From contig NZ_JAEULY010000004.1 of NCBI RefSeq assembly GCF_016793595.1, positions 1,054,001-1,118,000 on the forward strand: DNA of 64,000 nucleotides. Reading direction: 5' to 3'. The notes under the pieces are model-generated. The model saw nothing but the letters and a program-made list of their open reading frames with translations. It did no database searches and was not told where the DNA came from. Both the position numbers and the translations under genes were made by a program. The DNA comes from Phreatobacter sp. GTDB taxonomy: Bacteria; Pseudomonadota; Alphaproteobacteria; Rhizobiales; Phreatobacteraceae. Every line of letters starts with the position of its first letter. Position 1 is the first letter of the stretch. Shown here piece after piece: positions 8,829 to 17,882 of the stretch.

Positions 8829-9596
8829 ATGGCAAGACCTCTCGCAATCAACCGTCATGATCGCATTCGCGACTATCTGGACGAAACCGGCTCCGTGACC
8901 GTCGCCGAACTGGCGGACGAACTGAACGTGTCCCGCGAAACGATCCGACGCGACCTCAAGCTGCTGTCCGACCGCAGCGAGCTCGATATCGTCCACGGCG
9001 GCGCGGTCCGCCGGCAAGGCCCCGCGGATGCACCCTCGCCGCTGCGCGCCGCGGACAATAGCGGCGGCAAGGCCGCCATCGCGCGTGCCGCGGCTGCCCT
9101 CGTCGAGGACGGCATGGTGGTGCTGCTCGATTCCGGCGCGACGGCGCTCGCCGTCGCCGAGGCACTGACCGCCAAGACGCGGTTGACCATCATCACCAAC
9201 GGTCTCGCCAATGCGGTGCTTCTGGCCCGCGTGCCGGGATTCCGGGTGGTCATGCTCGGCGGCGAGGTCGATGCCAGCGACGAGGGTTCGGTCGGCATCG
9301 ATACGATCGAGATGCTGAAGAACTATCGCGTCGACGTAGCCTTCGTGGCCGCGGGCGGCATCGCGGCCGACGGCCAGCCGACCGATTTCACCCGCGTCTG
9401 GGCCGAGCAGCGCCGGCGCATGGTCGCCGCCGCCAAGCGGGCCTATTTCATCATCGATTCCTCGAAATTCGAGCGCGAGACGCCGGTCCGCATCGAGGGG
9501 ATCGACAGCGCCACCGGCATCATCGTGGACCAGTCGCCGGAGCCGCCGCTGGTGACGGCCGTCACGGCGCGCGGGCTGGAAATGCTGGTCGCCTGA
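8829..9596 (+). CDS. DeoR/GlpR-family transcriptional regulator
   Basis: DNA-binding repressor of 255 residues. An N-terminal helix-turn-helix (VTVAELADELNVSRETIRRD, residues about 23-42) is followed by a DeoR-type sugar-phosphate sensing domain with GGAV near residue 57, the ALLDSG-like VVLLDSGATA, TIITNGLANA and the C-terminal VAFVAAGGI. Family members usually control sugar, polyol or nucleoside genes and respond to a phosphorylated sugar. No sugar operon is adjacent: rppH is divergent and a CopD-like gene converges, so the target is unknown. Confidence 0.88.
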   Translation: MARPLAINRHDRIRDYLDETGSVTVAELADELNVSRETIRRDLKLLSDRSELDIVHGGAVRRQGPADAPSPLRAADNSGGKAAIARAAAALVEDGMVVLLDSGATALAVAEALTAKTRLTIITNGLANAVLLARVPGFRVVMLGGEVDASDEGSVGIDTIEMLKNYRVDVAFVAAGGIAADGQPTDFTRVWAEQRRRMVAAAKRAYFIIDSSKFERETPVRIEGIDSATGIIVDQSPEPPLVTAVTARGLEMLVA

Positions 9597-9637
9597 GGCA
9601 TTTTGCGGCAGCCCGCCGCTTTCGGCCGCCATCACGG

Positions 9638-10534
9638 TCAATTGCGCGCGGTCAGGTCGGCCGCGCCGAGTTCCGCCGACAGGTAAAGAACCAGCAGCGC
9701 CAGCAGGATCTGCCGGCCGCAGGACCGGCGGAAGGCGTCGCCCGCCAGCACATCGCCACGCTGCATCAGCCGCACGTGCCGAAAGCGGCAGGCGAAGGCG
9801 CCGAGCAGCATGACGGCGACCAGCGCGGACTTGGCGATGACCACCACGCCATAGCCGGACTGATGCAGCCGCAGGGGCGGACCAGCCATGGCGAAGGCCG
9901 CCCAGACGCCCGTCGCCAGCGCCAGAACCGCGAAAATCATGGCCTGCCGCGACCAGACGAGCAGCGTCTCCGCAGCCGAACGCGGGTCGCGGCGCAGGGC
10001 GATGTTGCGCAGCGGGAACAGACAGCCGAACCAGAAGGCGACCGCCGCCAGATGCACGGCCATGAGCGCCACGGCCTCCTGCCGCTGGCGGAGAGCCGGA
10101 GCATGGCCGGATAGCGCGAGGGCAAGCACGACCAGCGCGACACCGGCTGTCGCGATACCGGCTCCCCAGGTCGTCCGGACCCGCGAGAACAGCAGCAGAA
10201 CGAGCCCCGCCGCCTTGATCAGCGCGGCATCGCCGAAGGCCGAGCGCAGCATCTCGCCATAGAGCGGCCAGCGGGCCGCGCCGTCCCTGATCCCCGAGAG
10301 TTCGATGGCGCGGAACGGCCAGAGCGCGGCAGAAGCGAGCACAGCCAGAAGCCAGAACAGGATCAGCCAGCGCCGCGCCGCGCGCGCCTCGTCGGTGGTC
10401 AGATGCTCGCTGAGAAAGACCAGGAACAGCGCCGTGCCGCAGGCGCCGAGCGCACCGACAAGCGCCAGCCAGCGCACCGCCACGCCCAGCGCGCGGAGCG
10501 GATCGCCCGGCCCCAGCAGCAGTTCCAGAATCAT
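9638..10534 (-). CDS. CopD-family copper resistance membrane protein
   Basis: Integral inner-membrane protein of 298 residues with about eight hydrophobic helices and the pattern of the CopD/YcnJ domain (HLAAVAFWFGCLFPLRNIA, then KSALVAVMLLGAF). CopD proteins are thought to move copper across the inner membrane. It starts 18 bases after the stop of the MFS gene, so the two probably share a transcript. No CopC, CopA or CopB gene is adjacent, and a PCuAC-like copper-chaperone gene lies about 21 kb away. The family assignment is good; the transport role is from family knowledge only. Confidence 0.78.
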   Translation of the reverse strand: MILELLLGPGDPLRALGVAVRWLALVGALGACGTALFLVFLSEHLTTDEARAARRWLILFWLLAVLASAALWPFRAIELSGIRDGAARWPLYGEMLRSAFGDAALIKAAGLVLLLFSRVRTTWGAGIATAGVALVVLALALSGHAPALRQRQEAVALMAVHLAAVAFWFGCLFPLRNIALRRDPRSAAETLLVWSRQAMIFAVLALATGVWAAFAMAGPPLRLHQSGYGVVVIAKSALVAVMLLGAFACRFRHVRLMQRGDVLAGDAFRRSCGRQILLALLVLYLSAELGAADLTARN

Positions 10535-10552
10535 CGCCCCGTTTCCCCCGCT

Positions 10553-11752
10553 TCAGATTGCGGGACGACGGAACCTCCAGGCAAGGGCGAGCGTCGCTCC
10601 GAACGAGATCAGCGATATCGCGAAGAGCAGCGCGAAACCCCAGACTGGTCCGACGAGATCGAGCACGGCTGCATAGGCCGTGGGGGCCGCAGCGGTGACG
10701 ATCAGGCCCGGCGTCGCGATGGCGGCCAGCACGCCCGCATAGCCGTGGCGGCCGAACAGGACCAGCGGCACCGCTCCCTTCACGATGGTAACGAGGCCGA
10801 GCGAGACGCCGAACAGGATGTTGAAGGCCAGGAAGGCGGGCACCGCGACGCCGCCAGCCGCGAGCGGCGCAAAGGCCAGCACCATGATGCCGGTGGAGAT
10901 GTTGGCGAACAGGAACGGGTCGAGGTTCTTGCCCCAGAGGATCTCGGCAAGCCGGCCGAGGGTCTGGAACACGCCGCGGATCGAGGCGATCCACACGGCG
11001 GTCGCGGCCACCATGCCGAGGCTGACCGCCGCGGGGATGAGATGGACCGACAGCGCCGTGGTGATGAAGGAGTTGCAGGCCATGGCGATGGTCAGCATCA
11101 GCACGGCGAAGGCGCGCTTTTCCGCCGGGACAAGCGGCTCGGGATCGGGCGCCGTGGCTTCGCCGCCATTGACGCCGCCCGCGACCGCCGCGCCGGGCCG
11201 GGGCAGCAGCATGTGCAGCGGCGTGCAGATGACGAGGACCGACAGCGCACAGACGAGCCAGGCGCCGCGCCAGCCGATGGCCTCGTTGGCATAGTGGCAG
11301 ATCGGCCAGTAGATCGAGGAAGCAAGACCGCCGAACAGCGTCAGGATCGAGATCGGCCGGCGCGCCTTCATGCCGTAGATCTCGACCAGCGTGGCGAAGG
11401 CGGCATCGTAGAGGGTCAGCCGCGAGGCGAGCCCGAGGATGACCCACGCGGCGACGTAGAGCACGGGGCTGGTAACCTGCGACAGGAGGCCGAGGCCAAC
11501 GCCGCCAACCAGCGAGCCCAGCGTCAGCGTCACCCGGCCGCCGCGCTTCTGGATGAAGGCGGCGACGGGCCTGGAGACGATGCCGCCGACCAGCAGCGAC
11601 ACCGAGAAGCCGGCGAAGACGAAGGTCATGCTCCAGCCGAGCTCCTGCGCCATCGGTTTCGCGAGAACCGAGATGCCGTAGAAGATCGTCCCCCAGGAAA
11701 TGATCTGGGTGAGGCCGAGGGCGGTGACGATGGTGGGGAAGGACTGGAGCAT
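10553..11752 (-). CDS. MFS transporter
   Basis: Major facilitator superfamily permease of 399 residues with about 12 hydrophobic helices and a long central loop rich in Ala, Gly and Pro (around residues 185-205). The start resembles the monocarboxylate/OFA-type group (ISWGTIFYGISVLAKPMAQELGWS). The loop between helices 2 and 3 carries the usual basic residues (RPVAAFIQKRGGR). It lies between a histidine-phosphatase gene and the copD-like gene, all in the same direction. The substrate cannot be assigned from sequence. Confidence 0.85.
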   Translation of the reverse strand: MLQSFPTIVTALGLTQIISWGTIFYGISVLAKPMAQELGWSMTFVFAGFSVSLLVGGIVSRPVAAFIQKRGGRVTLTLGSLVGGVGLGLLSQVTSPVLYVAAWVILGLASRLTLYDAAFATLVEIYGMKARRPISILTLFGGLASSIYWPICHYANEAIGWRGAWLVCALSVLVICTPLHMLLPRPGAAVAGGVNGGEATAPDPEPLVPAEKRAFAVLMLTIAMACNSFITTALSVHLIPAAVSLGMVAATAVWIASIRGVFQTLGRLAEILWGKNLDPFLFANISTGIMVLAFAPLAAGGVAVPAFLAFNILFGVSLGLVTIVKGAVPLVLFGRHGYAGVLAAIATPGLIVTAAAPTAYAAVLDLVGPVWGFALLFAISLISFGATLALAWRFRRPAI

Positions 11753-11850
11753 GAAGGGCCGATCAGGACTCAGCGAGCCAATAGGTATAATAATCTAGAC
11801 GACTCGGCAATCGCCGTTCCACCGAACTTCCGTGCGTCGCGAGCGGAGCG

Positions 11851-12498
11851 TCAGCATCCATGGAAGCCGGCGCCGGGGATCGGCGCGAACATGACGATGC
11901 CGAGCACGCGCGGCGGCGTCGCCGGCTCCAGGACAATGGCGGCCCCCTCCGGGAGCGCGCGGCCGCCGACAGCCTCGCCCAGCACCATGATGGCCGGCGT
12001 GCGATGGCCCACGAGCACGCGGTTCGCGCCGGCGCCGACCGGCGCGGACAGCAGCCGCCGATGCTCGCCAAGGACCCAGTCGAGCCGGCTTCCCGAGAAA
12101 TCGTCCGCCGTCAGCGCGTCGGTGATCCGGACGCGACCGCCGCCGAACGCCTCCGTCGCGGTGTCGGCGGCGCGGAACACCGGGCCGGCCAGAACCGGCC
12201 TCTCGACCCGCACGCCGAGCTCGGTCATGGCTTCGCCGATGCGGCGGGACTGCGCGCGGCCAGCTTCCGAAATGTTGCGCTGACCGTCGCGGTCGCCGAT
12301 CCGGAAGGAGCGGTCGCAGGGCATGCCGGTCGTGTCCGCGTGGCGGAAGAACAACACCAGCCCGCCGCGCCGCAGAGCTTCGAGCAGCGGCCGGGCTTCC
12401 GGCGACGTGGCCGCGACGGGCACCAGTTCGCGCGCCGGGGCCGGCCCGGTCGCGACAGCGAGCAAGGCAAGCGCCAAGCCGATCCATCCCGCCCGCAT
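11851..12498 (-). CDS. Secreted histidine phosphatase-family protein
   Basis: A 215-residue protein with an N-terminal signal peptide (hydrophobic residues 3-20, cleavage near PAPA) and a histidine phosphatase domain. The phospho-accepting motif is FFRHADTTG, an RHA variant of the usual RHG; a later VLVGHRTPA supplies the second histidine. A periplasmic location is likely. The ribosome site AAGGGGG supports the ATG at 12498. It faces away from the Bug-type binding-protein gene across 183 bases and precedes the MFS gene by 98 bases. The substrate is unknown. Confidence 0.8.
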   Translation of the reverse strand: MRAGWIGLALALLAVATGPAPARELVPVAATSPEARPLLEALRRGGLVLFFRHADTTGMPCDRSFRIGDRDGQRNISEAGRAQSRRIGEAMTELGVRVERPVLAGPVFRAADTATEAFGGGRVRITDALTADDFSGSRLDWVLGEHRRLLSAPVGAGANRVLVGHRTPAIMVLGEAVGGRALPEGAAIVLEPATPPRVLGIVMFAPIPGAGFHGC

Positions 12499-12681
12499 AT
12501 CGCCCCCTTGCCGCCGCTACGTAGGTTCCGACACCGGCCCATGCGGCGCAAGCGCCGGGAACCGGGTCGCCGCGCATGACGGCGCGACCGCGCGCCGCCT
12601 TGGCCTTCGACCCGTCAACCGATAAACACGCTGCCGACACCAGGCGCATGACGACGCCCGGACCGCCAAGGGGAAATCGCA

Positions 12682-13686
12682 ATGCCGCGCACGGCGCCGA
12701 CACGCAGGACCATCAATCTCTGGGCCGCAGCAGCGCTGACGGGCGCCGCGGCCATCGCCGGCATGGCGGGCCGCGCCGAGGCGCAGGCGCCCTACCCGAA
12801 CCGGCCCATCCGCGCCATCGTGCCCTTCGCTGCCGGCAGCGCCACCGACATCGTCGCGCGCACCTTCGGCGACCAGATCTCCAAGACCCTCGGCCAGTCG
12901 ATCGTCATCGAGAACCGCCCGGGCGCCAACGGCATGATCGGCGCCAATGCGGTCGCGAAGGCAGATGCCGACGGCTACACGATCCTGATCGGGACGAACT
13001 CGACCAATGCGGCGGCGCCAGCGCTCTACAACAACGTGCCGTTCGACATGCACAAGGACTTCCAGGCGGTGTCCTTCCTGTGCTCCGTGCCGCTCATCGT
13101 CGCGGTCTCCAACGAGACGCCCGCGCGCACGCTGCGCGAGTTGATCGACCTCGCCAAGAGCCGGACGGACCTCACCTTCGCCTCGGCCTCCGCCTCGCAG
13201 CGCGTCTCCACCGAGATGCTGCTGACCATGACCGGCATGAAGATGACCCACGTCTTCTACCGGCAGGGGCCGGCGGCGATGCAGGATCTGATCGCGAACC
13301 GCGTCACCCTGTTCACCGCCGATCTCGGCGTGATGCTGCCGCAGGTGCGCGCCAATACGGTGCGGGCCCTCGCGGTCACGTCGCAGGCACGCTCGCCGCA
13401 GATGCCGGACCTGCCGACCGTCGACGAGGCGGCCGGCACCAAGGGCTACGAACTCATCGCCTGGTTCGGCATGTTCGTGCCGGCCGGCACGCCGCCAGAG
13501 GCCGTGCGGAAGCTGAACGCCGCAGTTCGGCAGGCCGCGGTCGCCCCCGAACTGGTGCGCGCCCTGTCCGACAATCTCGGCATGCAGATCGCGCCGTCCT
13601 CACCCGACGAACTGACCCAGCGCGTGCGCGTCGAGGCCGACAAATGGGCCGAGGCCGTGCGCGTCGCAGGCATCGAGAAGCAATGA
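12682..13686 (+). CDS. Bug-family tripartite tricarboxylate transporter substrate-binding protein
   Basis: Periplasmic binding protein of the TctC/Bug family, 334 residues. The signal sequence carries a twin-arginine-like TRRTINLW and ends near AEAQA. The family start YPNRPIRAIVPFAAGSATDI and the loop ENRPGANGMIGANAVAK are diagnostic. These proteins bind carboxylates for TctAB permeases, but no tctAB genes are present, so it is an orphan receptor, as is common in this family. The ribosome site AAGGGGAAAT precedes the ATG. Its stop overlaps the ATG of an acetyltransferase gene (ATGA). Confidence 0.9.
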   Translation: MPRTAPTRRTINLWAAAALTGAAAIAGMAGRAEAQAPYPNRPIRAIVPFAAGSATDIVARTFGDQISKTLGQSIVIENRPGANGMIGANAVAKADADGYTILIGTNSTNAAAPALYNNVPFDMHKDFQAVSFLCSVPLIVAVSNETPARTLRELIDLAKSRTDLTFASASASQRVSTEMLLTMTGMKMTHVFYRQGPAAMQDLIANRVTLFTADLGVMLPQVRANTVRALAVTSQARSPQMPDLPTVDEAAGTKGYELIAWFGMFVPAGTPPEAVRKLNAAVRQAAVAPELVRALSDNLGMQIAPSSPDELTQRVRVEADKWAEAVRVAGIEKQ

Positions 13687-14096
13687 TCCGCGTCGCGACC
13701 AGGGCCGATCTGCCGCGCATCTCCGCAATCCGCATGGCGGTGAGGGAGAACGTGCTGTCCCGGCCGGAGAAAATTACCGCCACGGTCGAGCATCTGATCG
13801 ACCGCGACGGCTTCTGGGTGTTCGAGGAGGCCGGGGCGATCCTCGGCTTCTCCTCGGCCGATCCACGCGACGGTTCGATCTTCGCGCTGTTCATCGATCC
13901 CGCCCACGAAGGGCGCGGCGCGGGGCAGGCGCTCATCGCCGCCGCCTGCGCCTCGCTCGCACGAGCCGGTCACGCCGTCGCCAATCTCTCGACGGAGGAA
14001 GGCACGCGCGCCGATCGCTTCTACCGGCAGAACGGCTGGACCGATGTCGGGCGCACCGACAGCGGTGAAGTCATCTTTCAGAAGCCGATCGGCTGA
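13683..14096 (+). CDS. GNAT family N-acetyltransferase
   Basis: A 137-residue acetyltransferase. The acetyl-CoA binding motif is seen in LFIDPAHEGRGAGQALIAAA (around residues 77-96), followed by the C-terminal FYRQNGWTDVG typical of GNATs. The ATG at 13683 overlaps the stop of the Bug-type gene, so the two are translationally coupled. The frame is open far upstream, but those residues have no similarity to GNATs. The acceptor (amine, antibiotic or protein N-terminus) is unknown. Confidence 0.84.
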   Translation: MIRVATRADLPRISAIRMAVRENVLSRPEKITATVEHLIDRDGFWVFEEAGAILGFSSADPRDGSIFALFIDPAHEGRGAGQALIAAACASLARAGHAVANLSTEEGTRADRFYRQNGWTDVGRTDSGEVIFQKPIG

Positions 14097-14145
14097 TCGT
14101 GTCCGGCGACTGGCGGCCTGTCCGTGACAGGGCTATCCTTGGCGC

Positions 14146-14826
14146 ATGAGCCGTCACGCGGATGACCTCGCCCACGCCATCACGCCCGAGGTCGTGCTGA
14201 AGGCCTATGCCTGCGGCATCTTCCCCATGGCCGAGGGCGCCGACGATCCCGGCCTCTACTGGGTCGAGCCGGAACATCGCGGCCTCATCCCGCTGGATGG
14301 ATTGCAGGTGACATCCCGGCTTGCGCGCACCGTGCGCTCCGGCCGTTTCGACATCCGCATCGACCATGATTTCGACGCGGTGATCGACGCCTGCGCCGCG
14401 CCGGCCGAAGGACGCGGCACGACCTGGATCAACGGCCGCATCCGCAGCCTCTACGGCGCGCTGTTCCGGGCCGGCCATTGCCACACGGTGGAGGCCTGGC
14501 GCGACGGTCGGCTGGTCGGCGGGCTCTATGGCGTCAGCCTCGGCGCGGCCTTCTTCGGCGAGAGCATGTTCCACCGCGAGAGCGACGCCTCCAAGGTGGC
14601 GCTGGTCCATCTGGTGGCGCGGCTCATCGCCGACGGTTTCCAGTTGCTCGACACCCAGTTCGTCACCGAGCACCTGCGCTCGCTGGGCGCGATCGAGGTG
14701 CCGCGCGCCCGCTACCAGCGGCTCCTAGAAGCGGCCGTCGTGCAGCGCGCGGACTGGCATGCCGAGCCGCTCGATCCGCCGGCGGCGCTCGAACTCATCC
14801 GCATCCACACCGAAGCGTCCGCATGA
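14146..14826 (+). CDS. aat: Leucyl/phenylalanyl-tRNA--protein transferase
   Basis: Cytoplasmic aminoacyl transferase that adds Leu or Phe from tRNA to proteins with N-terminal Arg or Lys, marking them for ClpAP through the N-end rule. The 226 residues carry the family blocks: [41 protein letters not shown] and [20 protein letters not shown], then DTQFVTEHL. In many Hyphomicrobiales this gene sits beside the DUF2155 and NDUFA12 genes; here those lie about 16 kb downstream. The stop overlaps the next ATG (ATGA). Confidence 0.95.
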   Translation: MSRHADDLAHAITPEVVLKAYACGIFPMAEGADDPGLYWVEPEHRGLIPLDGLQVTSRLARTVRSGRFDIRIDHDFDAVIDACAAPAEGRGTTWINGRIRSLYGALFRAGHCHTVEAWRDGRLVGGLYGVSLGAAFFGESMFHRESDASKVALVHLVARLIADGFQLLDTQFVTEHLRSLGAIEVPRARYQRLLEAAVVQRADWHAEPLDPPAALELIRIHTEASA

Positions 14827-15296
14827 CCATCAGACCTGCCACGGACGGCGACGGCCCCGCCCTCGCGCGCCTGATCGCGACCGTATTCGCCGAGTATCCG
14901 GGCTGCCTGTTCGTGGATGCGGAATTTCCGGAACTCGCCGCGCCCGCCAGCCACTATGCCGGCCGGGGCGGCCGGCTGATGGTCGCCGAGCGCGACGGCG
15001 AGGTCATCGGCTCGCTCGCGGTGGTCATGACCGGGGTCGCGGGCCTCGCGGAACTGTTCAAGGTCTATGTCGCCGCCGACGCGCGCGGCTCGGGTCTGGC
15101 GCAGAGGCTGTTCGAGGCGGGGCTTTCCCACGCGAAGGCCCGCGACGCGAACGCCATGATCCTGTGGACCGACACCCGTTTCGAGCGCGGCCACGCCTTC
15201 TACGAAAAGCTCGGCTTCCGGCGCGAGCCGGTGATGCGCTATCTCGCCGACGAAAGCGCCAGCTGGGAATATTGCTTCCGCATGCCGCTCGCCTGA
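14823..15296 (+). CDS. GNAT family N-acetyltransferase
   Basis: A 157-residue GNAT. The acetyl-CoA motif is [20 protein letters not shown] and the end of the fold reads [13 protein letters not shown]. The ATG at 14823 overlaps the aat stop, which fixes the start and implies co-translation with aat. An acetyltransferase downstream of aat suggests a protein-modification role, but many GNATs act on small molecules, so this is only a guess. Confidence 0.85.
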   Translation: MTIRPATDGDGPALARLIATVFAEYPGCLFVDAEFPELAAPASHYAGRGGRLMVAERDGEVIGSLAVVMTGVAGLAELFKVYVAADARGSGLAQRLFEAGLSHAKARDANAMILWTDTRFERGHAFYEKLGFRREPVMRYLADESASWEYCFRMPLA

Positions 15297-15371
15297 CCCT
15301 TGCGGGACGGGCGCGGCGGACCTGCGCCGCATGCGCTGGACGGGGCGGTGGACGACGGGCAAAGCGTAGAT

Positions 15372-16097
15372 ATGCCGCCGTCCTCCACGGATTCCCGCAA
15401 ACCCGCGCCGGTCACGCTTGCCGGCATGATCGAGGGCGCGCGCCTTTGCGTGCCGCTTCTGCCGGGGATCCTCATCTTCGCCGCCGCCCTGGGGGCGGCC
15501 TCCGCCGAGAAGGGCCTGACGCTCGGCGAAGCGACGCTGATGAGTTTTGCCGTCTATGCGGGCGCCTCGCAGCTTCTTGCCCTCCAGCTCTGGCCGCAGA
15601 CCTTCACGCCCGCGGCCATCGCCGCCATCGTGGTGGTGACCATGGCGGTCAACCTGCGCTTCCTGTTGATGGCGGCCTCGCTGCATCCCTGGCTGTCGCG
15701 GGCGCCATCGGGCCCGGTCCATCTCGGCCTTGCCTGCCTGACCGACGCGAACTTCATCGTCGGCTCGCGCTATCACGCCAATGGCGGCGAGGATGCCGGC
15801 GTGTTCGTCGGCGCCGGCCTGTTCATGTGGGTGATCTGGACGCTGGCGACCGTCCCCGGCCACCTGCTCGGCTATCTCCTGACCGATCCACGGCTGCTCG
15901 CCGTCGACATGATCCTGCCGCTGACCTTCACGGCCATGGCGGTCGGTCTGTTCCGCCTGCGCCGCGACCGGATGGTCTGGCCGATCGCGGCGGTCTGCGC
16001 CTTTCTCGCCGAGCGGCTGATCAGCGGCTACTGGTTCATCATCGTCGGTGCCATAGCCGGTTCTCTGGCAGCGGGGTTCCTGCGTGACCGCCGCTAG
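15372..16097 (+). CDS. azlC: AzlC-family branched-chain amino acid exporter, large subunit
   Basis: Inner-membrane protein of 241 residues with multiple hydrophobic helices. The AzlC pattern is clear: GILIFAAALGAASAEKGLTL, FAVYAGASQLLALQLW, VVTMAVNLRFLLMAASLHPWL and SRYHANGG. Together with AzlD it exports branched-chain amino acids. The ATG at 15372 was chosen because the longer frame adds 24 residues with no hydrophobic or conserved character. It overlaps azlD by 14 bases. Confidence 0.9.
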   Translation: MPPSSTDSRKPAPVTLAGMIEGARLCVPLLPGILIFAAALGAASAEKGLTLGEATLMSFAVYAGASQLLALQLWPQTFTPAAIAAIVVVTMAVNLRFLLMAASLHPWLSRAPSGPVHLGLACLTDANFIVGSRYHANGGEDAGVFVGAGLFMWVIWTLATVPGHLLGYLLTDPRLLAVDMILPLTFTAMAVGLFRLRRDRMVWPIAAVCAFLAERLISGYWFIIVGAIAGSLAAGFLRDRR

Positions 16098-16395
16098 CTG
16101 GGCCGGGCCCGTCACCGCGATCCTCGCCATGGCGGCGGCGACCTATCTGGTCCGCTTCGCCGGCTACTGGATCATGAGCCAGGTGCCACTGACGCCGTTC
16201 GTGCGCGCCGCACTCGAGGCCCTGCCCGGCGCCATCATTGTCTCGACGGTGGTGCCGCTGGCCATGCGCGAGGGGATCGACGCCTGGCTCGGCATCGCGG
16301 CGGCTGCGGCGGCGATGATCCTCATCCGCAAGGATGTCGCGGCGCTCGGCCTCGGCGTCGCGGCTGTCATCGCCGCGCGGCAGTTCGGCTTCTAG
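16084..16395 (+). CDS. azlD: AzlD-family branched-chain amino acid exporter, small subunit
   Basis: Small membrane protein of 103 residues with about four hydrophobic segments. The family landmarks ATYLVRFAGYW near the start and ALEALPGAIIVSTVVP are present. It forms the exporter with AzlC. It begins with GTG 14 bases inside azlC, an arrangement typical of this pair and a sign of translational coupling. Confidence 0.88.
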   Translation: MTAASWAGPVTAILAMAAATYLVRFAGYWIMSQVPLTPFVRAALEALPGAIIVSTVVPLAMREGIDAWLGIAAAAAAMILIRKDVAALGLGVAAVIAARQFGF

Positions 16396-16499
16396 AACCG
16401 GGGACGCCGCCGCGGCATCCTACGGCTTGACCCCGATCAAGGAGCGGCGCCCGCGCCGCCTCCATCATGGGTGGACTTTTCCGGAAGAGGCAATCTTCG

Positions 16500-16895
16500 A
16501 TGGCAACGCTCCCCTCTGGTTTTCACCGCATTCGCCTGAACCTCGCGCGTTCGCCCGGCTTTCCGGAAGGCTCCAGGCAGCACGGGTATGAGTTCATTGC
16601 CCCGCTCGGCTCCTCCGGTCACATCGATGCCGATGCGTGGAAGGGCCACCGCGCGCTGTGCAAGGTGCGTCGCTTCTGGGCCGGCGAGGACGATCTGCAC
16701 GGCCTGCTCGTGCGCAGGGCCGGCGGCTCCAGGGGCGCGACCTGGACCTTCGACTACGATCCCGAGGCGGACGACGATGACGAGGCTGGCTTCCGGTTCG
16801 GCGACCATGCATTCCAGATCGGCGAATATGTCTCGATCCGTGACGACGACGGCGAGATGCTAACATTCGTCGTCACGTCGACCGATGCCGTCTGA
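16500..16895 (+). CDS. Hypothetical protein
   Basis: A 131-residue soluble, acidic protein that I do not recognise as a named family. No signal peptide or membrane segment is visible. It has a basic, aromatic N-terminal part (FHRIRLNLARSPGFPEGS), a central YEFIAPLGSSGHIDADAWK, an Asp-rich stretch (YDPEADDDDEAGF) and a C-terminal FGDHAFQIGEYVSIRDDDG. The ATG at 16500 has GGAAGAGG 9 bases upstream; the frame is open 33 bases earlier. The gene converges on hisG with 3 bases between stops. No function is proposed. Confidence 0.65.
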   Translation: MATLPSGFHRIRLNLARSPGFPEGSRQHGYEFIAPLGSSGHIDADAWKGHRALCKVRRFWAGEDDLHGLLVRRAGGSRGATWTFDYDPEADDDDEAGFRFGDHAFQIGEYVSIRDDDGEMLTFVVTSTDAV

Positions 16896-16898
16896 CGC

Positions 16899-17882
16899 TC
16901 AGCGCAGGGCCGCCAGCAGCGTCTCGTAGAGCGGATTGTCCCTGGCGAAGACATAGTCCAGCTCCGTCACCGAGACCGTCTCGGCACCCTTCTCGCGCAG
17001 GAAGCGGGAAAGGGCGAAGATCGTTTTCGGCGGGCAGTGCAGCGTCAGCATGCCCGACGAGGTCGGGCCGCCGAACGGCGTCTCGACGCCGAACCGCTCG
17101 CGCGCCTCGGCCAACAGCCGGTCATCCGCCGCGCGGAAGCGGGTGCGGACTTCCTTGACCTTGCGCGCGCGCGCCTCGGAGGCGATGCGGTCGAGCATGT
17201 CGGCGGCGCTCGCCAGCGCGCGGTCGCTCCACTGGGCCGTGCGCGAGGCGACGAGATGCGCCTCCGACTTCATGATCACGCCGTCATCCAGCACTTTCAG
17301 TGCATTGGCGGCGAGCGTCGCGCCGGTGGTCGTGATGTCGACGATCAGCTCGGCGGCACCGGCCGCCGGCGCGCCTTCGGTGGCCCCCGCCGACTCGACG
17401 ATGCGGTAATCCGCGATGTCGTGGCGGTCGAAGAACGAGCGGGTGAGGTTCAGATATTTCGTGGCGACGCGCATGCGCGTGCGGTGGCGCGCGCGGTACT
17501 GGCTCGCGACATCGTCGAGATCGGCCATGGTGCGGACATCGATCCAGGCCTGCGGCACGGCGACCACGACATCGGCGCGCGAGAAGCCGAGGGGCGTCAG
17601 GGAGACCAGCCTGTCCTCGGGCTCCGGTGTCGCCTCGTGCATGAGGTCGAGGCCGGTGAGGCCGAGATGGACATTGCCGGCGACCAGTTCGCGGGCAATG
17701 TCGGAGGCCGAGAGAAAGGCGACCTCGACATGGTCGAGGCCGGGAATGGTGCCACGATAGTCGCGCACGCCGCGCCCCTGCATCGGCTTCAGGCCGGAAC
17801 GGTCGAGGAAGCCCTGTGCCGCCTCAAGAATGCGGCCCTTGGAGGGAATGGCGAAGACGAGCGTGGGGGAGATTTGCGTCAT
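16899..17882 (-). CDS. hisG: ATP phosphoribosyltransferase
   Basis: First enzyme of histidine synthesis, joining ATP and PRPP to phosphoribosyl-ATP. The N-terminus [12 protein letters not shown], the region [11 protein letters not shown] and the PRPP-binding [19 protein letters not shown] are clear. At 327 residues it is longer than the short-form HisG (about 200-230) that usually needs HisZ, yet hisZ lies directly upstream. The extra length is in the C-terminal 100 residues. The ATG overlaps the hisZ stop (ATGA), so the two subunits are co-translated. Confidence 0.93.
   Translation of the reverse strand: MTQISPTLVFAIPSKGRILEAAQGFLDRSGLKPMQGRGVRDYRGTIPGLDHVEVAFLSASDIARELVAGNVHLGLTGLDLMHEATPEPEDRLVSLTPLGFSRADVVVAVPQAWIDVRTMADLDDVASQYRARHRTRMRVATKYLNLTRSFFDRHDIADYRIVESAGATEGAPAAGAAELIVDITTTGATLAANALKVLDDGVIMKSEAHLVASRTAQWSDRALASAADMLDRIASEARARKVKEVRTRFRAADDRLLAEARERFGVETPFGGPTSSGMLTLHCPPKTIFALSRFLREKGAETVSVTELDYVFARDNPLYETLLAALR

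Noticed and set aside
8727-11447. A 906-codon open frame antisense to the end of rppH and across the CopD-like and MFS genes
   Set aside because: It overlaps four well-supported genes, its translation is low-complexity Arg/Ala/Gly-rich, and such frames are common opposite genes in GC-rich DNA.
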